DNA of 64,000 nt from Sclerodactyla briareus. Its lineage: Eukaryota > Echinodermata > Holothuroidea > Dendrochirotida > Sclerodactylidae. The stretch spans positions 62,001 through 126,000 of the forward strand of contig JAODTK010005398.1 of the NCBI GenBank assembly GCA_026419785.1. Reading direction: 5' to 3'. Position numbers and translations under genes: made by a program. Below are positions 47,796 through 59,099 of the stretch, one piece after another (position 1 is the stretch's first letter; every line of letters starts with the position of its first letter). The notes under the pieces were generated by a model. That model saw nothing but the letters and a program-made list of their open reading frames with translations. It had not been told where the DNA came from and ran no database searches.

Positions 47796-48893
47796 ATGGC
47801 TGATAATTCACATGTGAGTGGGGCTCCACTCCACAAATTTTTCATCAGACGCAGCCTAACAGTAACAGTGGCAATGCATGTAACATGCAACCAACTGATG
47901 TAGAGCCTAGTGTTACGGCTTCGGCTGGTAATAACAAAGCCCATAGTTCGACATCCAGCGGAAAGGCTACGACTACGACCACTAAAGGGAAATCTAAGGT
48001 GCGATCTAAACCAGCGGCCAGTGACACCGCAGATTCAGACTTAGTCTCGTCGAGACTGGATAAAGTTGAAGGATTATTAGAGCATCCGGAGGCCATAATA
48101 GCTGAGACCCCTGGGCACTGTACTGTTGAGAGTTTTTCCGTCGGCACTCAACCAGCTCAACCTGTCGGGTTTTCCGCTAAGTTCGCACTACCCTCCGAGG
48201 AGGGAAAGGCCATTTCGCCGGAACTATCGGGTAGTCTTGACGACCAAGCTTGAAGAAAAACAGATTGCTGATACGTGTCAGTCTTATCTCAGACCAGCCA
48301 ATTGTGAACATCTTCTCGTCCCTGAGGTAAACCTTCTCATCTGGGACAATCTAAAACGACCTGTGCGCTCACTAGACCTTAAGATCAAACCGGCACAGAA
48401 ACCACTGATTAAGGGCATAACTGCCTTCGTTTCTGCTGTGGATGCTAGTGGCTGAAAACTGACAGGAGATGAGCAGGATGGCCTTGCTCTGCTTGCTTAT
48501 GCCACTTTCGAACTGAATAGTCTTCGCAAAGATCTTATTAAGCCGAACATGGACCCTCAATACGCTCATCTGTGCAAGCCATCTGTCGTCCCCACCCAGT
48601 GGCTTTTTGGAGACGATCTTCCGAAGACTATGAAAGACATGGAAGAGGAACATTAAGCTGCTGGGGTTATCAAAACTTTGAAACCATCCCAAGGGGACAG
48701 GAAACCTGGCAACCGCTTTGCACCTTACCAACAACGCCGCTATCTTGATGCGGGTCGGTACAGTAGGCCAAGCAACACCCCACAGTCTACAAGTGCCAGA
48801 CCTTTTTTAGGGTCTCCTTGTCAGTCAAACCCTCCGACACGGTCTTGGAAGGGCAAACCAACAACGGGGGGAATGCAGCCGGGTCGTATCTAG
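47796..48893 (+). pseudogene. DIRS gag-like region, broken
   Basis: The ATG at 47,796 sits in a strong context (CACCATGG). The frame shifts near 47,825. A Ser/Thr/Lys-rich segment follows (47,885-48,253), then a stop and another shift. From about 48,330 the conserved DIRS gag text appears: NLKRPVRSLDLKI, QKPLIKGITAFVS, then in another frame LIKPNMDPQYAHLCKPS and LFGDDLPKTMKD near 48,536-48,640. The end is Arg/Gln/Ser/Pro-rich. Gag of DIRS elements is thought to package the element RNA. At least three frame breaks make this copy non-functional. Confidence 0.8.
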
Positions 48894-50080
48894 ATATGCC
48901 ATCTACCAGTTCACACTCACAGGTGAGTAACTCACCCAGGCCTAGGCCCAAACCTTCATTGGTTAACAGCATAAATGTTGATGCCACTTACATTGGTGGC
49001 CAGATAAGTGAATACCTCACTATGTGGCAAGAAATCACCTCAGACAAATATATTTTGGATATAGTGTCGGGCTATCACATTGAATTTTCAGCTGATGGGC
49101 CACCAGTTCAAGACAAAATACCAATAATACCTATAATCTTACATCAGCAGAACGGAATGCCGTTGATGCTGAAATTTCTAGACTAAAGGAAAAGGGTGTG
49201 ATTGAACCAGCTCATGGGGATGATGTATCCAATATTTTCACACGCCCGAAAAAAGACGGGGGGGTATAGAATGATTCTTGATCTTTCCTACCTAAATGAG
49301 CATGTTGAATATAAAGATTTCAAAATGGAAACCTTTGAGGCAGCTCTGAAATTAATTACACTGAGTTGTTTCTTTGCCTCTATTGACCTTCGAGATGCGT
49401 ACTATTGTGTACCGATCTCTATAGAATCTAGAAAATTTCTCTGTTTCTATTGGAAGTCGGAGCACTTGCAATTAAAAAGCTTTACCAAATGGTCTATCTT
49501 CGGGGCCTCGTGTCTTTGACAACGCGTCTTAAATCTTAAACCAGTGTTAGTGGTTTTGGCGGTCCTTAGGGACCAACATAGTCACCTACATTGATGATAC
49601 TTTACTCATTGCCGAGTCATCATTATCTTGTGAGCAGGCATGGAGACAATCGGCTACCCTTTTCTCCCATCTAGGGTTGTCATACACCCTAAGAAATCGG
49701 TTTTCCGGTCGCCCCAACCCCACGTATCAAATTCTTTAGGTTCATTATAGAAGTCAGTACAATGCAAGTTCACTCTTTTCTGAAGAGAGGAGAGAATGAA
49801 TAAAATCATGCTTATTGCTCTCTTGCATGGAAGTCGCGTACAATCGGCAGGTAGCCTCAGTTGTGGGGAAACTGGTAGCTGCCTTCCCTGCTGTCCAGCT
49901 GATGGGGCCATTGCAATACATAATCCCGTACGGAGAACACCCTAGTAGAGGGGAAAAACAGACGCATTGAAACTAGCTTATGGCCATTCGAGAGGATGGG
50001 AATGATGCTCAAAAGCTTAGGGCAGCCAGAAATGAAATTACCTGGAGCTGCAAGCTGCATTCGCCTGCCTTCTGTCATTT
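48894..50080 (+). pseudogene. DIRS reverse transcriptase / RNase H region, broken
   Basis: The region opens with ISEYLTMWQEITSDKYILDI (48,999 on), the usual DIRS lead-in. YRMILDLSYLNEHV (49,266 on) and ASIDLRDAYYCVP (49,378 on) are reverse-transcriptase boxes, the latter with a catalytic Asp. YIDD, the main catalytic motif, is intact at 49,587-49,598 but lies in a different frame. VASVVGKLVAAFPAVQ near 49,850-49,900 is the conserved spacer before RNase H, and the RNase H itself is hardly readable. Stops and shifts occur throughout, including a run of extra G at about 49,259. The enzyme would normally copy element RNA into DNA. Confidence 0.85.
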
Positions 50081-50959
50081 GCTAGGTAAGTTGGGTATAC
50101 ATCCACGTGTTGGCTACATTGGAATACACTCACTGTTGTGCTAGATCAACAATATGGGGGGCCTGTAATTCTCTAAGCATGTGATGAATTAGCCAAATGC
50201 CTTTGGGGTTGGTGTGTTAAGAGGCCAATATCTACCTGCTCGCAGGAACAAAGTGGCTGATTATAAGTCACTAAATTCATGACCGTTGGAATGGATTTGA
50301 ATAAAGGAGGTTTTTCAAAACATTTGTTTGGTTTTGGTAACCTGAAATTGATCTTTATTTGCATCACGTCTGAATGCCCCACTTCAGGTCTGTTTTGCCT
50401 GGAACCGACCCAGGAGCTGCAAGCTTCTGAGCATTCACATGAATTGGGGCAAACTTTTCTTTTATATGCTTTCCCACTCTTTATTCTCTAGTTGGCAGAT
50501 CCTGCAAAAAATTGAACAAGAAAGGGCAGAGGGCATGATGTTATTCCATCCATGTGGCCAACGCAAACATGGGTTGGCAAATACCCGGTTGGTTGGGGAC
50601 CCATGGAACCATTTGTCCTCCCCAGACCGGAAACTTGCGTTAATGCCAGCCCTCCTCAGGGTTGTCCAATCCACTGAACAATCATGCAGATTGTCCCAGG
50701 AAACCTTCAGACCGCTGGACATTCAGAAAAAGCTACCAACATTCTCCTGGCATCCTGAAAAACTCTACCAAGTCAATATCGGGGCTACGCTGACAAGTGG
50801 TTGACTTTTGCAGTCAACGGAAATAGATCCAGTGCAGACCCTTGCCGTTGGATTATACAGTTCTTACCTCTTGTTCGAGACGAGGGGTTACAGAGCACTG
50901 AATACTACCCGGGATCTTACTGGTCATCTTTGTGGTTCTTCCGAATGCCAACTGTTGCT
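50081..50959 (+). pseudogene. Decayed middle of the DIRS element (RNase H to recombinase)
   Basis: This part is expected to hold the end of RNase H and the start of the recombinase. Frames are broken every 100-250 bases, and I can place only fragments. It is listed to show that the DIRS element is continuous here. No other insertion is evident. Confidence 0.5.
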
Positions 50960-51474
50960 CACACCCCCTTATAACCACGCTTCTTCATAGTGTTTTTCCA
51001 ACTGAAACCACCCCTACCCAGGTACTTTCCCGTATGGGATGTCAACCTAGTTCTCAATTATCTTCACACGTTGTCCCCTGCTCGAACCCTACATCGAAGG
51101 ACTAACATTCAAAAACTGATGCTTGTAGCATTGGTTGCATATACCTTTCATGTTCACTGCTTTACTGAAGCACAATCAACCAGGGAATTTTGTACAGAGT
51201 TTGCAATTTGAGTCTTATCCTCCAATGGACGACTCTGTGTTTGTACATATTTAAGAGAATATCTCCGAAGGACAGATTGTTTCCGGAAATCGGAGAGAAC
51301 TTTGTTCTTAGTTATAGTAAGCCTCATTCAAAAGTCACCAGGGACACAATCGCAGGTGGCCTAAAATGGTTATGCTCAAGCTGGGTCGATACAGAACAGT
51401 TCAAAGCCCACTCATGTGATTCACAGCAGGCTTTTGTGAGGGCTGTTCTTCAAGATGAAAGTGAACCTGCCTAG
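50960..51474 (+). pseudogene. DIRS tyrosine recombinase region, broken, catalytic Arg lost
   Basis: RTLHRRTNIQKLMLVALVAY (51,078 on) aligns with the start of the catalytic domain in DIRS-type tyrosine recombinases, and SYSKPHSKVTRDTIAGGLKW (51,313 on) is a typical block before the active site. The next block, FKAHSCDSQQAF, corresponds to the HxxR box. Its histidine is kept, but the arginine position reads Asp/Ser. Tyrosine recombinases cut and rejoin DNA through a 3' phosphotyrosine and need that arginine, so this copy is dead even apart from its frame breaks. Confidence 0.8.
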
Positions 51475-51692
51475 TTTCAAATCATCCAAAGTCAAGTTAC
51501 ATTCATGTGTATAATATACAACCCTGTAAAGATGCTAAGAACCATTGTTATTACGTGACGCTTTAGAGCAGACTGTTGAGTTTCTTGCCACACGAAGTTC
51601 TTACTGTAGAGGTAATTTCTATAAACTAGCCCTCCTTTGGTTTGAGGTCACGAGTGGCTTAAACATCTCACCTTACTAGGAACGAATTACGA

Positions 51693-52000
51693 AATAAAAT
51701 GGGAGGATCAAACAAGAACTTTACCAGCTTCGATTTTTGATCTCCATTTATGAAGTAATGGAGAGTGAGTGATAAGGTGCCCTCCTCACCCTCCCCGTAT
51801 TTTATTGATCCATAATTGAACGAAAGTTCTGCTATGGATGTTTTTCGTTCCTATTGGGGTTCTTTACTCGACCTCAAAATTTTGCCAGGCTGACTGCGCA
51901 GCGCGGCAGATCTCACCTTATCACTCCTTCCCATTACTTCATAAAATGGAGATCAAACATCGAAGCTGGTAAGTTCTGTTTCTATCTTCCCATTAAAATT
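51693..52000. repeat. Right-end inverted repeat pair of the DIRS element
   Basis: Arm one (51,693-51,781) contains AAATGGGAGGATC, ACCAGCTTCGAT, TTGATCTCCATTTATGAAGT and GTGATAAGGTG. Arm two (about 51,912-52,000) is its reverse complement with CACCTTATCAC, ACTTCATAAAATGGAGATCAA, ATCGAAGCTGGT and CTTCCCATT. The spacer of about 130 bp contains GACTGCGCAGCGCGG. Together the arms could fold into a long hairpin. This fits the terminal repeat plus internal complementary region of DIRS elements. Confidence 0.75.
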
Positions 52001-53107
52001 GCTTACCCCTCAATGCCAGCAATCGGGATGAGTATCAATGCCCTAATAAGGATACCACACGGGATCTTCCCCCAACTCCTTCAAATATAAGTTATAATAT
52101 TATTATAAGCTTGACATGTTATAGCCAGTTAGGCTACCAGCTCACACTGTTGCAGGATAGCCTGAGTGATGCCATCAATGGGACTCACCAGTGTCCTTTC
52201 TCTTTAAACATGTTCAAATTTGGAACAATAGATTCCGAATATTTATTCATACAAGAGTTATTCAAAGTACCATAGTTCGTGCAGTTACGTCAATTCCCTA
52301 ATAGCATGATGTAACAAAAACATAATTGTTAACTGACGAGAAAAAATGTATCAAGGAATCCTTATGCCCAAAAGGTAACTGCCAATTTGAAAAAAAAAAA
52401 AAACTATTCAGTCACTCCTCCATCAGGACTTGCTGTAGATAAACACAGGAATGATCATGCCATTAACCAACCATGATAGTTGCATCCAGTCCTCAATTTA
52501 ATCTGGCAAGAAATGGATAAAATATGTTCAATAAAATAATTTTGTTTTTCCAACAAGCGCAATTGCAGATCTTGGCAATACATACAACTTATAATAACTC
52601 AATAGTTGGACTTTTAGCAGACTTCTGATGATGTCAGTGTCACTGTATGCAACAGGTGGTAACCTAGGCATGTCTTGTAACATGCCATGCATGGTAGGTT
52701 TACTTATATATATATATATATGAAGAGGCCATTGAAAAGACTGGAAAGGACTCCGCGAACATTGAAATCTGAGTACACAAACTAGTCAATACAACTCCAG
52801 AGTACTAGTCTGTGAAACCAGCCTGCCCTCCACCATTTAGGCCACTATCATTCACAGCATTGGCCCATCCTTCAAGTCAGGAACGCCTAAAATCTGTGTT
52901 CCCGGAACCCCGGTTGTGCCTACAGCAGACCTAGGATCGCGTGATATTATAGTCCCCAACGCCAAATTTTCGGAGGCAAGCCGAGCCGCAAACAACCACC
53001 GGCGGCAGCCGCACCGCCCATCCAACTGCAAACGGCAAAACTTGTCGATCGCCCACAATTGTTTCAAAAGTTTCCAGAAATCCCGCATTAGTCCGAGTCA
53101 ACAGGAT
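52001..53107. other. Unassigned DNA with a TA microsatellite
   Basis: A short (TA)n tract lies at about 52,705-52,721 and an A run near 52,390. The open frame at 52,916-53,146 overlaps the start of the GIY-YIG-like region but has no readable domain before it. Confidence 0.4.
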
Positions 53108-53395
53108 ATTGATTGCGGCTCGAAGAACTGGTCTACTGTACTGTAACCTCTGCGGAGTTCAGTACAAGGGGAACAAAAAAAAACACCTGAGGGAGCGAAT
53201 GAACCAACAATGGTCAGCCATGAAGACCAAAAATTGAGCAGCCGGTGATAAGCATTTCAACATGGTCAGTCACTCCATTGAAACCTGAGAGTGACTGGGA
53301 TCGGCCCTACCCAAATTGGTCCACTTAATCCGCAAAGCGAAGAAAATTACTGGGAATTGAACCTGAAAACGACTACCACCATTTGTATTGAACAT
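53108..53395 (+). mobile_element. GIY-YIG endonuclease-like remnant (Penelope-type)
   Basis: In broken plus-strand frames the text reads LLYCNLCGVQYKG, then LRERMNQQWSAMKT, then HFNMVSHSI, then ENYWELNLKTTT. This order resembles the GIY-YIG endonucleases of Penelope-like elements: a Cys-containing strand with a YVGKT-like turn, an R..HRS block, an HFN..GHS block and a closing YW..L.T block. The key GIY and YIG strands are degraded. It differs from the Penelope-like copy that starts at 53,960, so it is probably a separate insertion. Confidence 0.45.
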
Positions 53396-53959
53396 TCGGG
53401 ACGACCTACCATACAAAAGAGATAATGGTACCACGGGACCCCCTCCTATTTTGCCTATGTCAAACACCCAAGGCGCAAATTGGCCTTCATTGGTATAATC
53501 CTGTTGAGAATATATCCTGTCAACTCCACGGAGGCGCCAGGTGGCCTCCCCAGTATAATCCCCTCAGGTTATCCCCTGTCAATCAGCGAACACTAATTTA
53601 GCTCACCCCACCATGGTTCCTAGGCCTATCAAGTCTCAGCCGTCTTCTTCGAGTTATCACTTCTGTGGTCACTGCACTGGACGAAGGACTATTATTGTCC
53701 GAAGCCTCTGCATCCGAAACATATCGGTGTTTTACTCACATTTTTCCTAGATCAATCACTATTTAGCCTCTCATTCGAGATTCCAGCCTATCATTGACGT
53801 AGCATTGTTGTCTTACAGTTTTTGCCTCTTGTCTATATATATATATATATATATATAGATATATATATATATAGAGGGCTACGTGGTAAAAAAAGTACCC
53901 ACCGCGGATGCAATTCGCATCACCATGGACCATCGCAGAGGTTTGCTAGCTTGTAGTAT
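53396..53959. other. Spacer between two Penelope-like remnants, with a TA tract
   Basis: ATATAT repeats span about 53,834-53,872. Text at 53,650-53,730 (CTGGACGAAGG, GAAGCCTCTGCATCCGAAAC) looks like retroelement 3' sequence but cannot be placed. No gene is supported. Confidence 0.45.
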
Positions 53960-55140
53960 GTACATCCTACACAAGCTGGAAACACTCACCCCAGATATGT
54001 CAGCCTATATCGCGATGACGGATTAGCCGCGTTGAGGAACGCATCTGGCCAGGAAGCGGACACACGGGAAAAAACTAGCATCTACCTTCCACACATCTAC
54101 CTTCCACACTGAGTTCGGCTTGAAGATCACACCAGCCACGTGAAGGCGTGGATTCCTAGACGCAACACTGGAACCTCGCCCGCACCTGCCCCCACCGCCC
54201 CTCTCCGCAAACAAACGACCACCCTCGTACGTCCCCGTCTGTCCAACCACCCCCCTCACTGAGCGCATCCTGAGAGCATGCGGGCAGGATTCCACTCTAT
54301 CATCTAACCAGAGATTTTTCAATGACTTCGCACACTCTACAATCAGGCTCTACGGACAGCGGATTTACCAGTCACCCCATACATTACACTCAAAAGACGC
54401 GCACGCGACAAACCGGGGCCCCCGCAAGCCCACCAAACAACCAAGAAGACCCTAATTGAAGAACACCATGGTTCAAAAACCCCCCATAACAGCCCAAACG
54501 TTGAAAACAATATTGGGAGATTGTTTTTCAAGCTGCTACAGCCACTTCCCGGATATCGACAATGGATCATGAAATTATTCAATAAAAAAATAAGAACTGA
54601 GTTATAGTGGTATGGGAAACATCAACCCATCATCATGGTCATAATCACTCGTGCTAAGGCAAAGCAACTGCGCCAACCAAAAACCGGAGCGTACTCAACT
54701 GCAGAGTAAAAAAACAAACTGCCTGCTCATGGGAACTGGCGTGGTGAGCAACCTGGTCCTAGGGCTGACGGGTCATTGCACCTACTCATACATTGGGGAT
54801 ATCGGGGGGTACTTTCAAGCAGAGATATAGTAATCACAAGTCCCTTCCGCAGTTCGAAAGGACACAAGAACTCTCAAAACACATATGGGGACGGAGCAGC
54901 GTAAGGGGGAGCTTTTTCCTCAAATCAGGTGGCAGATCATCAAGCAAGTCCAACACCCGCATGCCAATCGGGTCGGTTCACCTTTGTATCGAAGAATAAC
55001 TGTGTATCCTCTTGTCAGATGAGCGCCCTTACTCAATAAAAGATCGGAGTACATTTCCATGAGACACACACAATCAAGCCCAACCACCGGGAAACCGTGC
55101 ACGTAAAAAAACGATAAGCCTATGGGGATTTAGAGGGTAA
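53960..55140 (+). mobile_element. Penelope-like element remnant: end of RT plus GIY-YIG endonuclease
   Basis: LYRDDGLAALRN at 54,005-54,040 matches the catalytic DD box region of reverse transcriptase in one group of Penelope-like elements. The text then passes through several frames, with NVENNIGRLFFKLL near 54,500 and a connecting region near 54,560-54,700. From 54,805 it reads GTFKQRYSNHKS and ELSKHIWG, and NTRMPIGSVHLCIEE near 54,952-54,996. Those blocks fit the GIY-YIG endonuclease at the C-terminus of such proteins. Penelope-like elements pair a telomerase-like reverse transcriptase with this nuclease. The copy lacks the front of the RT, has many stops, and has lost clear GIY and YIG strands. 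Confidence 0.75.
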
Positions 55141-56569
55141 TACGTAAACAACAGAACTGTTTGTGCCCAATAACCCATATCTTTACTCTCCCGCTCTGTT
55201 TATGGTAATATATCATTGAGCACTTTTTCCTTGCTTCAGGATATATTATATGTTTCCACTTTTTGTGTAGATTAATATCACTTACGTGCACACCAAATTT
55301 ATTTCGGTTAGTGGGTCCTTTACCGCACCTGACAAAACTTGAACACTGTTTACCCTTTAGCGAAGGCCATTAACTAAGATCAATAGCATCCATACACGTA
55401 TCAATAGAAATTGCTTACAAAAATAGAGTTTTGACCACGTTTTCCACTTTGTGCCTAAAATCTCTACTGACCCTACAAGTTTTAGATTACGTACCCACTA
55501 TCATGGGAAAGCCCATTCACCGAGTTTGAACTTGATCCGGAGAGCTTCCATTCCCAAGTGTCCCCTACTGATACAAGGAAACAGCTTCCAGTACTGATCA
55601 AAGGGAATACACCTACCGAGTTTGAACTTATCAGAGCAGTCAGGACAGAGTTTAGCCGGGATACAGGTTTAGAGGTTAACAATTTGCAACGCACATGCCA
55701 TACATGACTGTAAAAAATTCCACTGACTGGGCAACAGATGACATGCATATGAATTGGTAATCACAATTTGTGTAGTTGTATACAAAAAGCAGCCCTTGCA
55801 CCAATCATTTTTGGAGTAAGGGCTTGGTGTATTTAGCGAATAGAAAGTTACTGCTTGTAGTACTTGCATTATTTGGAACTTCATGAATCCTATTTAAGAT
55901 GGGATATAGGCAAAATTCTTAAAACAGATTGCTATTTTTCGTCTGAGTCTTCCAAGGTAAAAAAATATTGAAAGATAGGGTCTGATTTTTCCGACGTGCT
56001 GAGTAGCCCTATCACTGGTTGCTGGCACTTCCATTTTTACTCCAAGGTGCGCTGATAGGAATAACAATGCCAGTGACCCAATGTGTACAGGATGGACATC
56101 CTGCAGTCTAGCAGGTTCTAGCCTTCTCTCATATTTTCCTCTGCAACCAGCATTCATAATCCCTAACCAGAGAATGTGTGTATGAATGGAGTGAGTACGG
56201 CCAAGCACAACAGTGAATTGGGGTTTTAATCCCGGAATGCTAATATGCAAGAAGCCACTTTACCGCTACCCACATTATGCAATATGCAAGAAAGCCACTT
56301 TACGCTACCCCATATGTATGTTCTGTGTATTGTAATGCGAATGTTTCCTCACACTACAAATACGTTACAGGTTGTTCATCAAAATGCAGGAGGGAAAAGG
56401 GGAAAAGGGTATGGAGACAAAATGCCTTGACCCATGTGCATATATGAGACGTTGTGGTCTGAGCTGAATCTGATCTCAAATAGGCTTCGTAAGAGTGTGT
56501 AATGTGTTACTGGATGTCTGATTCTGGCTCTTATGACAAAGACCCAATTACAGCATGAGGTTCTTACTG
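55141..56569. other. Unassigned DNA
   Basis: No gene is supported. Open frames at 55,482-55,884 and 55,894-56,250 on the minus strand have no recognisable domain. Two near-copies of CAAGAA(A)GCCACTTTA.CGCTACCC lie at about 56,249 and 56,287, a 37-bp local duplication. Confidence 0.4.
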
Positions 56570-56661
56570 TTATTTGTCCCACTTCTCTTCGGGGTCGTAG
56601 GGCTCCCAGCGGCTGGCCGGGATATGTGTTTGTTCCTCTCGTACCAAGACCTCAAGACCAC
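56570..56661 (-). CDS. Candidate terminal exon on the minus strand, charged C-terminus
   Basis: On the minus strand a pyrimidine-rich tract ends in CCGGCAAG, a usable acceptor at 56,662. It is followed by an open frame that ends at TAA (56,572-56,570). The residues include LEVLVREEQTHIPASRWEPY and finish in DPEEKWDK. Codons favour G or C at the third base (GAG, GTC, CCC, GAC, TAC), unlike the neighbouring DNA, as in exon 2 of the gene at 6.5-8.9 kb. I do not recognise the family and found no partner exon. The same bases on the plus strand spell a 49-codon frame (56,555-56,704) with a signal-peptide-like start, but that is what the antisense of an acidic/basic tail tends to give. Confidence 0.4.
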
Positions 56662-59099
56662 CTTGCCGGCATGGGGGGGACGACATAAAGGGAAAGCAAC
56701 ATGAGGTTAAATATTGCAGCAAACATTATCTTTACCTGTACTAGGATACTCAAAACAACTTTTCTAACTCCGTTGCCATATTCTGGGCCATCCATGAGTG
56801 ATGTGAATGTACAAGGATTCTACACCCATTACCCGAAACACAAAGAAAACATTCGGTGTACTGTTTGGTGGAAGTTTGGCAGCGTGGTATAGAAACGAAT
56901 ATATTGCACCAATTTCTGTCTATAGCCCGCCTATTGCATTTTCTTTGGGAAGAGGGGGAGGGGTTTGGGCTGTTCATAGGGGCATTCGTCCCAATGATTC
57001 CTGACTACAGCCCTCCACCCCCAAGCAAATCTTTCAAAATGCCATCATTGTACCTAATGGCACACCTTCCAGAGGATTAACCTTACTCTTTGTGTCTCTT
57101 TGCACATGATTGGTAAGGTGGGGGAAAGGTCAGCAGTCTCCAGATACGAAAAGGTTGAAACTTGGGATGCAGGGAGGAGAGACTCCATCTCTGCCTCTCT
57201 CCCACGAGACAGACATGAGCTCAAATACTAGAAAAAACAAATCTTATGTCAGACACTGAACATGTGGGTATTGTATAGGACAACCCCTAAACCATTACAA
57301 ATGAAAATCTAGACCTGCTTTCTCCAGATTAATTTATAGCAAGAGTTAGAATGATATCTGGAAAAACGAAAAAAAGTCATGGAAAACTACGACCTGTATG
57401 AAAGTGAATCAAATTGTTTTATCATACATGTAAACCATACTGTACATAGGGACAATACAGTTATAATAGTGTGTGAAGATAGAATCAAATGAAAGTTAAT
57501 TTACCTCATCCTTTTGATGGTTGCATCAGACATTAGCCGACGGCTTCATGGACATCAAAAGTTGAAAAGTGGCCTGGGGGGGGTTTTAGAATGGAATGAA
57601 CCTTATGAACATACCAGAATCATGGTTAGGGATGGGTCAACAATGGTCTACAACTTCAGTTGTGACACCTGCCAATATCAATTGATGAGTACACCAAATG
57701 AGCATGAAATTATTAACTGGCAATCCAATGCAGACTGTACTATCGAACACCGCGTTCAGTTCACTTACCATAGCACTCACAGTCAAGTATGTCAGGACAA
57801 ATGCAGGATCAGGCTCCACAAAATTCTGTGTGGCCGAGTTGCCACTCTTCAATGTTCATCCCATTTCATAGGGGAAGTCAGGAGATTCCCATTGCACAAT
57901 AACATGTGCATGGGCACAATGGAAATTGGCCATCTTTTTGGCTAAGGTGTTGCCGACCGTGACTTTTTGTTCAATCTGTCTTTGTTCTGTTCTGTTGCTA
58001 CATATTTATTTGTCTGTATTATAACTTGTATTTTTGAATATAGAGCACAAATGAACAAAACAAACAAACAAAACCATAGTAGTATATAACAAATAAAAAT
58101 ATTTTGTTATGTGAAATAACATGGAATGCCATGTTACACATTCAACAATAGTTATACATTCGATTCTCTATGAAATTGTCTATCAGCTTTAGCCAACCCA
58201 ATATAGCAATCCTCTCTCACAGACTGATATTTTCAAAGTGAAATCATTGTTAGATTTTTAATAGGAACCAGAGAATATTTGGCAGTTTCACAAGTATCAT
58301 GGCACATTTAGTTTGCATGGATGAGGCCTCCCGTTTTTTGCACAACACACATACATGGATTCAGGCCGCAAATTCATAAGGAAATTTCTATGAAATCGGG
58401 TTTAGACTATCCCTATCATCTATTTATATGTGATCCTGCAGTTGTATCATGCAACTGTACATTCCACATCCTTGACTGCCACGCTACAGTTCCACATGGC
58501 ATTCATGAGTAGCGTCCGACTGGTAAGAGTACGACTGGGGGAGAGCTATCAGCTCACAGTACTTTTTGGGTAAAGCCCCCTCAATAGTCTTGTTTAAGAC
58601 CGTCGATATATCCCGTTTTGTGGGCTTGTGTCCTTCTGCCTTTTACCGGCATTACATTTCTGCACTGCCCCACCATTAATCTTCTGTATCACACCGTCTT
58701 GTTCAAGTTGAAAAGAAAATTAAGATCTAATTTTCCACCATGTTAAATGTCACTGCTAAAAGGTAATCCCCTGTCGCTTATGGTACACGCGTTATGGTCT
58801 ATCCATTCAATCCAAAAAAAATCTAAATATTAAGAGCCGGGGGTTCTCTATCAGTGGCGTAGTTGGCCGCATCTATATTGGAAGTGAAATTACAATTTGG
58901 ACAAGGCTTGATCGGAGTAGAAAAACGGACTACAGAAATGGTGTCGCACTGCCGAAATGTAATGATGGCTGTGCGTGCCGGATAAAAGCCAGCAGGGAAA
59001 AGACTAGCCACAAGACTAGCCCCTAAAGGGCGATTGGCTAATTGGGGGAATGTAGGAAACTAGTACAACCATCATTGTATGAGTTGCTGCCGATTTCCT
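56662..59099. other. Unassigned DNA
   Basis: Apart from the anonymous frame at 57,517-57,945, no gene is supported. TTTTTGAATATAGAGCACAA and an AAAC-rich tail near 58,033-58,070 resemble a retroelement 3' end, without a recognisable body upstream. Confidence 0.4.
57517..57945 (+). CDS. Anonymous 142-codon open frame with eight cysteines (weak)
   Basis: The frame opens with ATG at 57,517 and ends before GGCTAAGG near 57,945. It contains eight cysteines, including SCDTC and VCQDKC. I recognise no domain. There is no signal peptide, no splice site evidence and no convincing codon bias, and the antisense strand is also open for about 70 codons. It may be a chance frame or part of a decayed mobile element. 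Confidence 0.15.
   Translation: MVASDISRRLHGHQKLKSGLGGVLEWNEPYEHTRIMVRDGSTMVYNFSCDTCQYQLMSTPNEHEIINWQSNADCTIEHRVQFTYHSTHSQVCQDKCRIRLHKILCGRVATLQCSSHFIGEVRRFPLHNNMCMGTMEIGHLFG

Larger units (their letters stand above)
47591..52000 (+). mobile_element. DIRS-like retrotransposon, nearly full length but inactive
   Basis: The element has the DIRS order: a gag-like region (47,796-48,893), a reverse transcriptase/RNase H region (48,894 to about 50,080) and a tyrosine recombinase region (about 50,960-51,474), all on the plus strand. The ends are inverted and not direct. GATAAGGTGAGATC at 47,591 is mirrored by GATCTCACCTTATC at 51,910-51,923. A further inverted pair at about 51,693-51,781 and 51,912-52,000 sits at the right end, where DIRS elements keep an internal complementary region. 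DIRS elements use a tyrosine recombinase instead of an integrase and leave no target duplication. All three coding regions carry stops and frameshifts. Confidence 0.85.

Noticed and set aside
56629-56645. GTACGAGAGGAAC, identical to the sarcin-ricin loop core of large-subunit rRNA
   Set aside because: The flanks do not match rRNA at all, so the 13-base identity is taken as chance.
56555-56704. 49-codon plus-strand frame with a signal-peptide-like start (MRFLLLFVPLLFGVVG)
   Set aside because: It is in exact codon register with the minus-strand candidate exon, whose acidic and lysine codons read as leucine, phenylalanine and valine in antisense. The minus strand has the acceptor and the stop.
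57660-57720. TGATGAG..GAAA arrangement suggesting a hammerhead ribozyme
   Set aside because: The core starts TTGATGAG and not CTGATGAG, and the stems do not pair.
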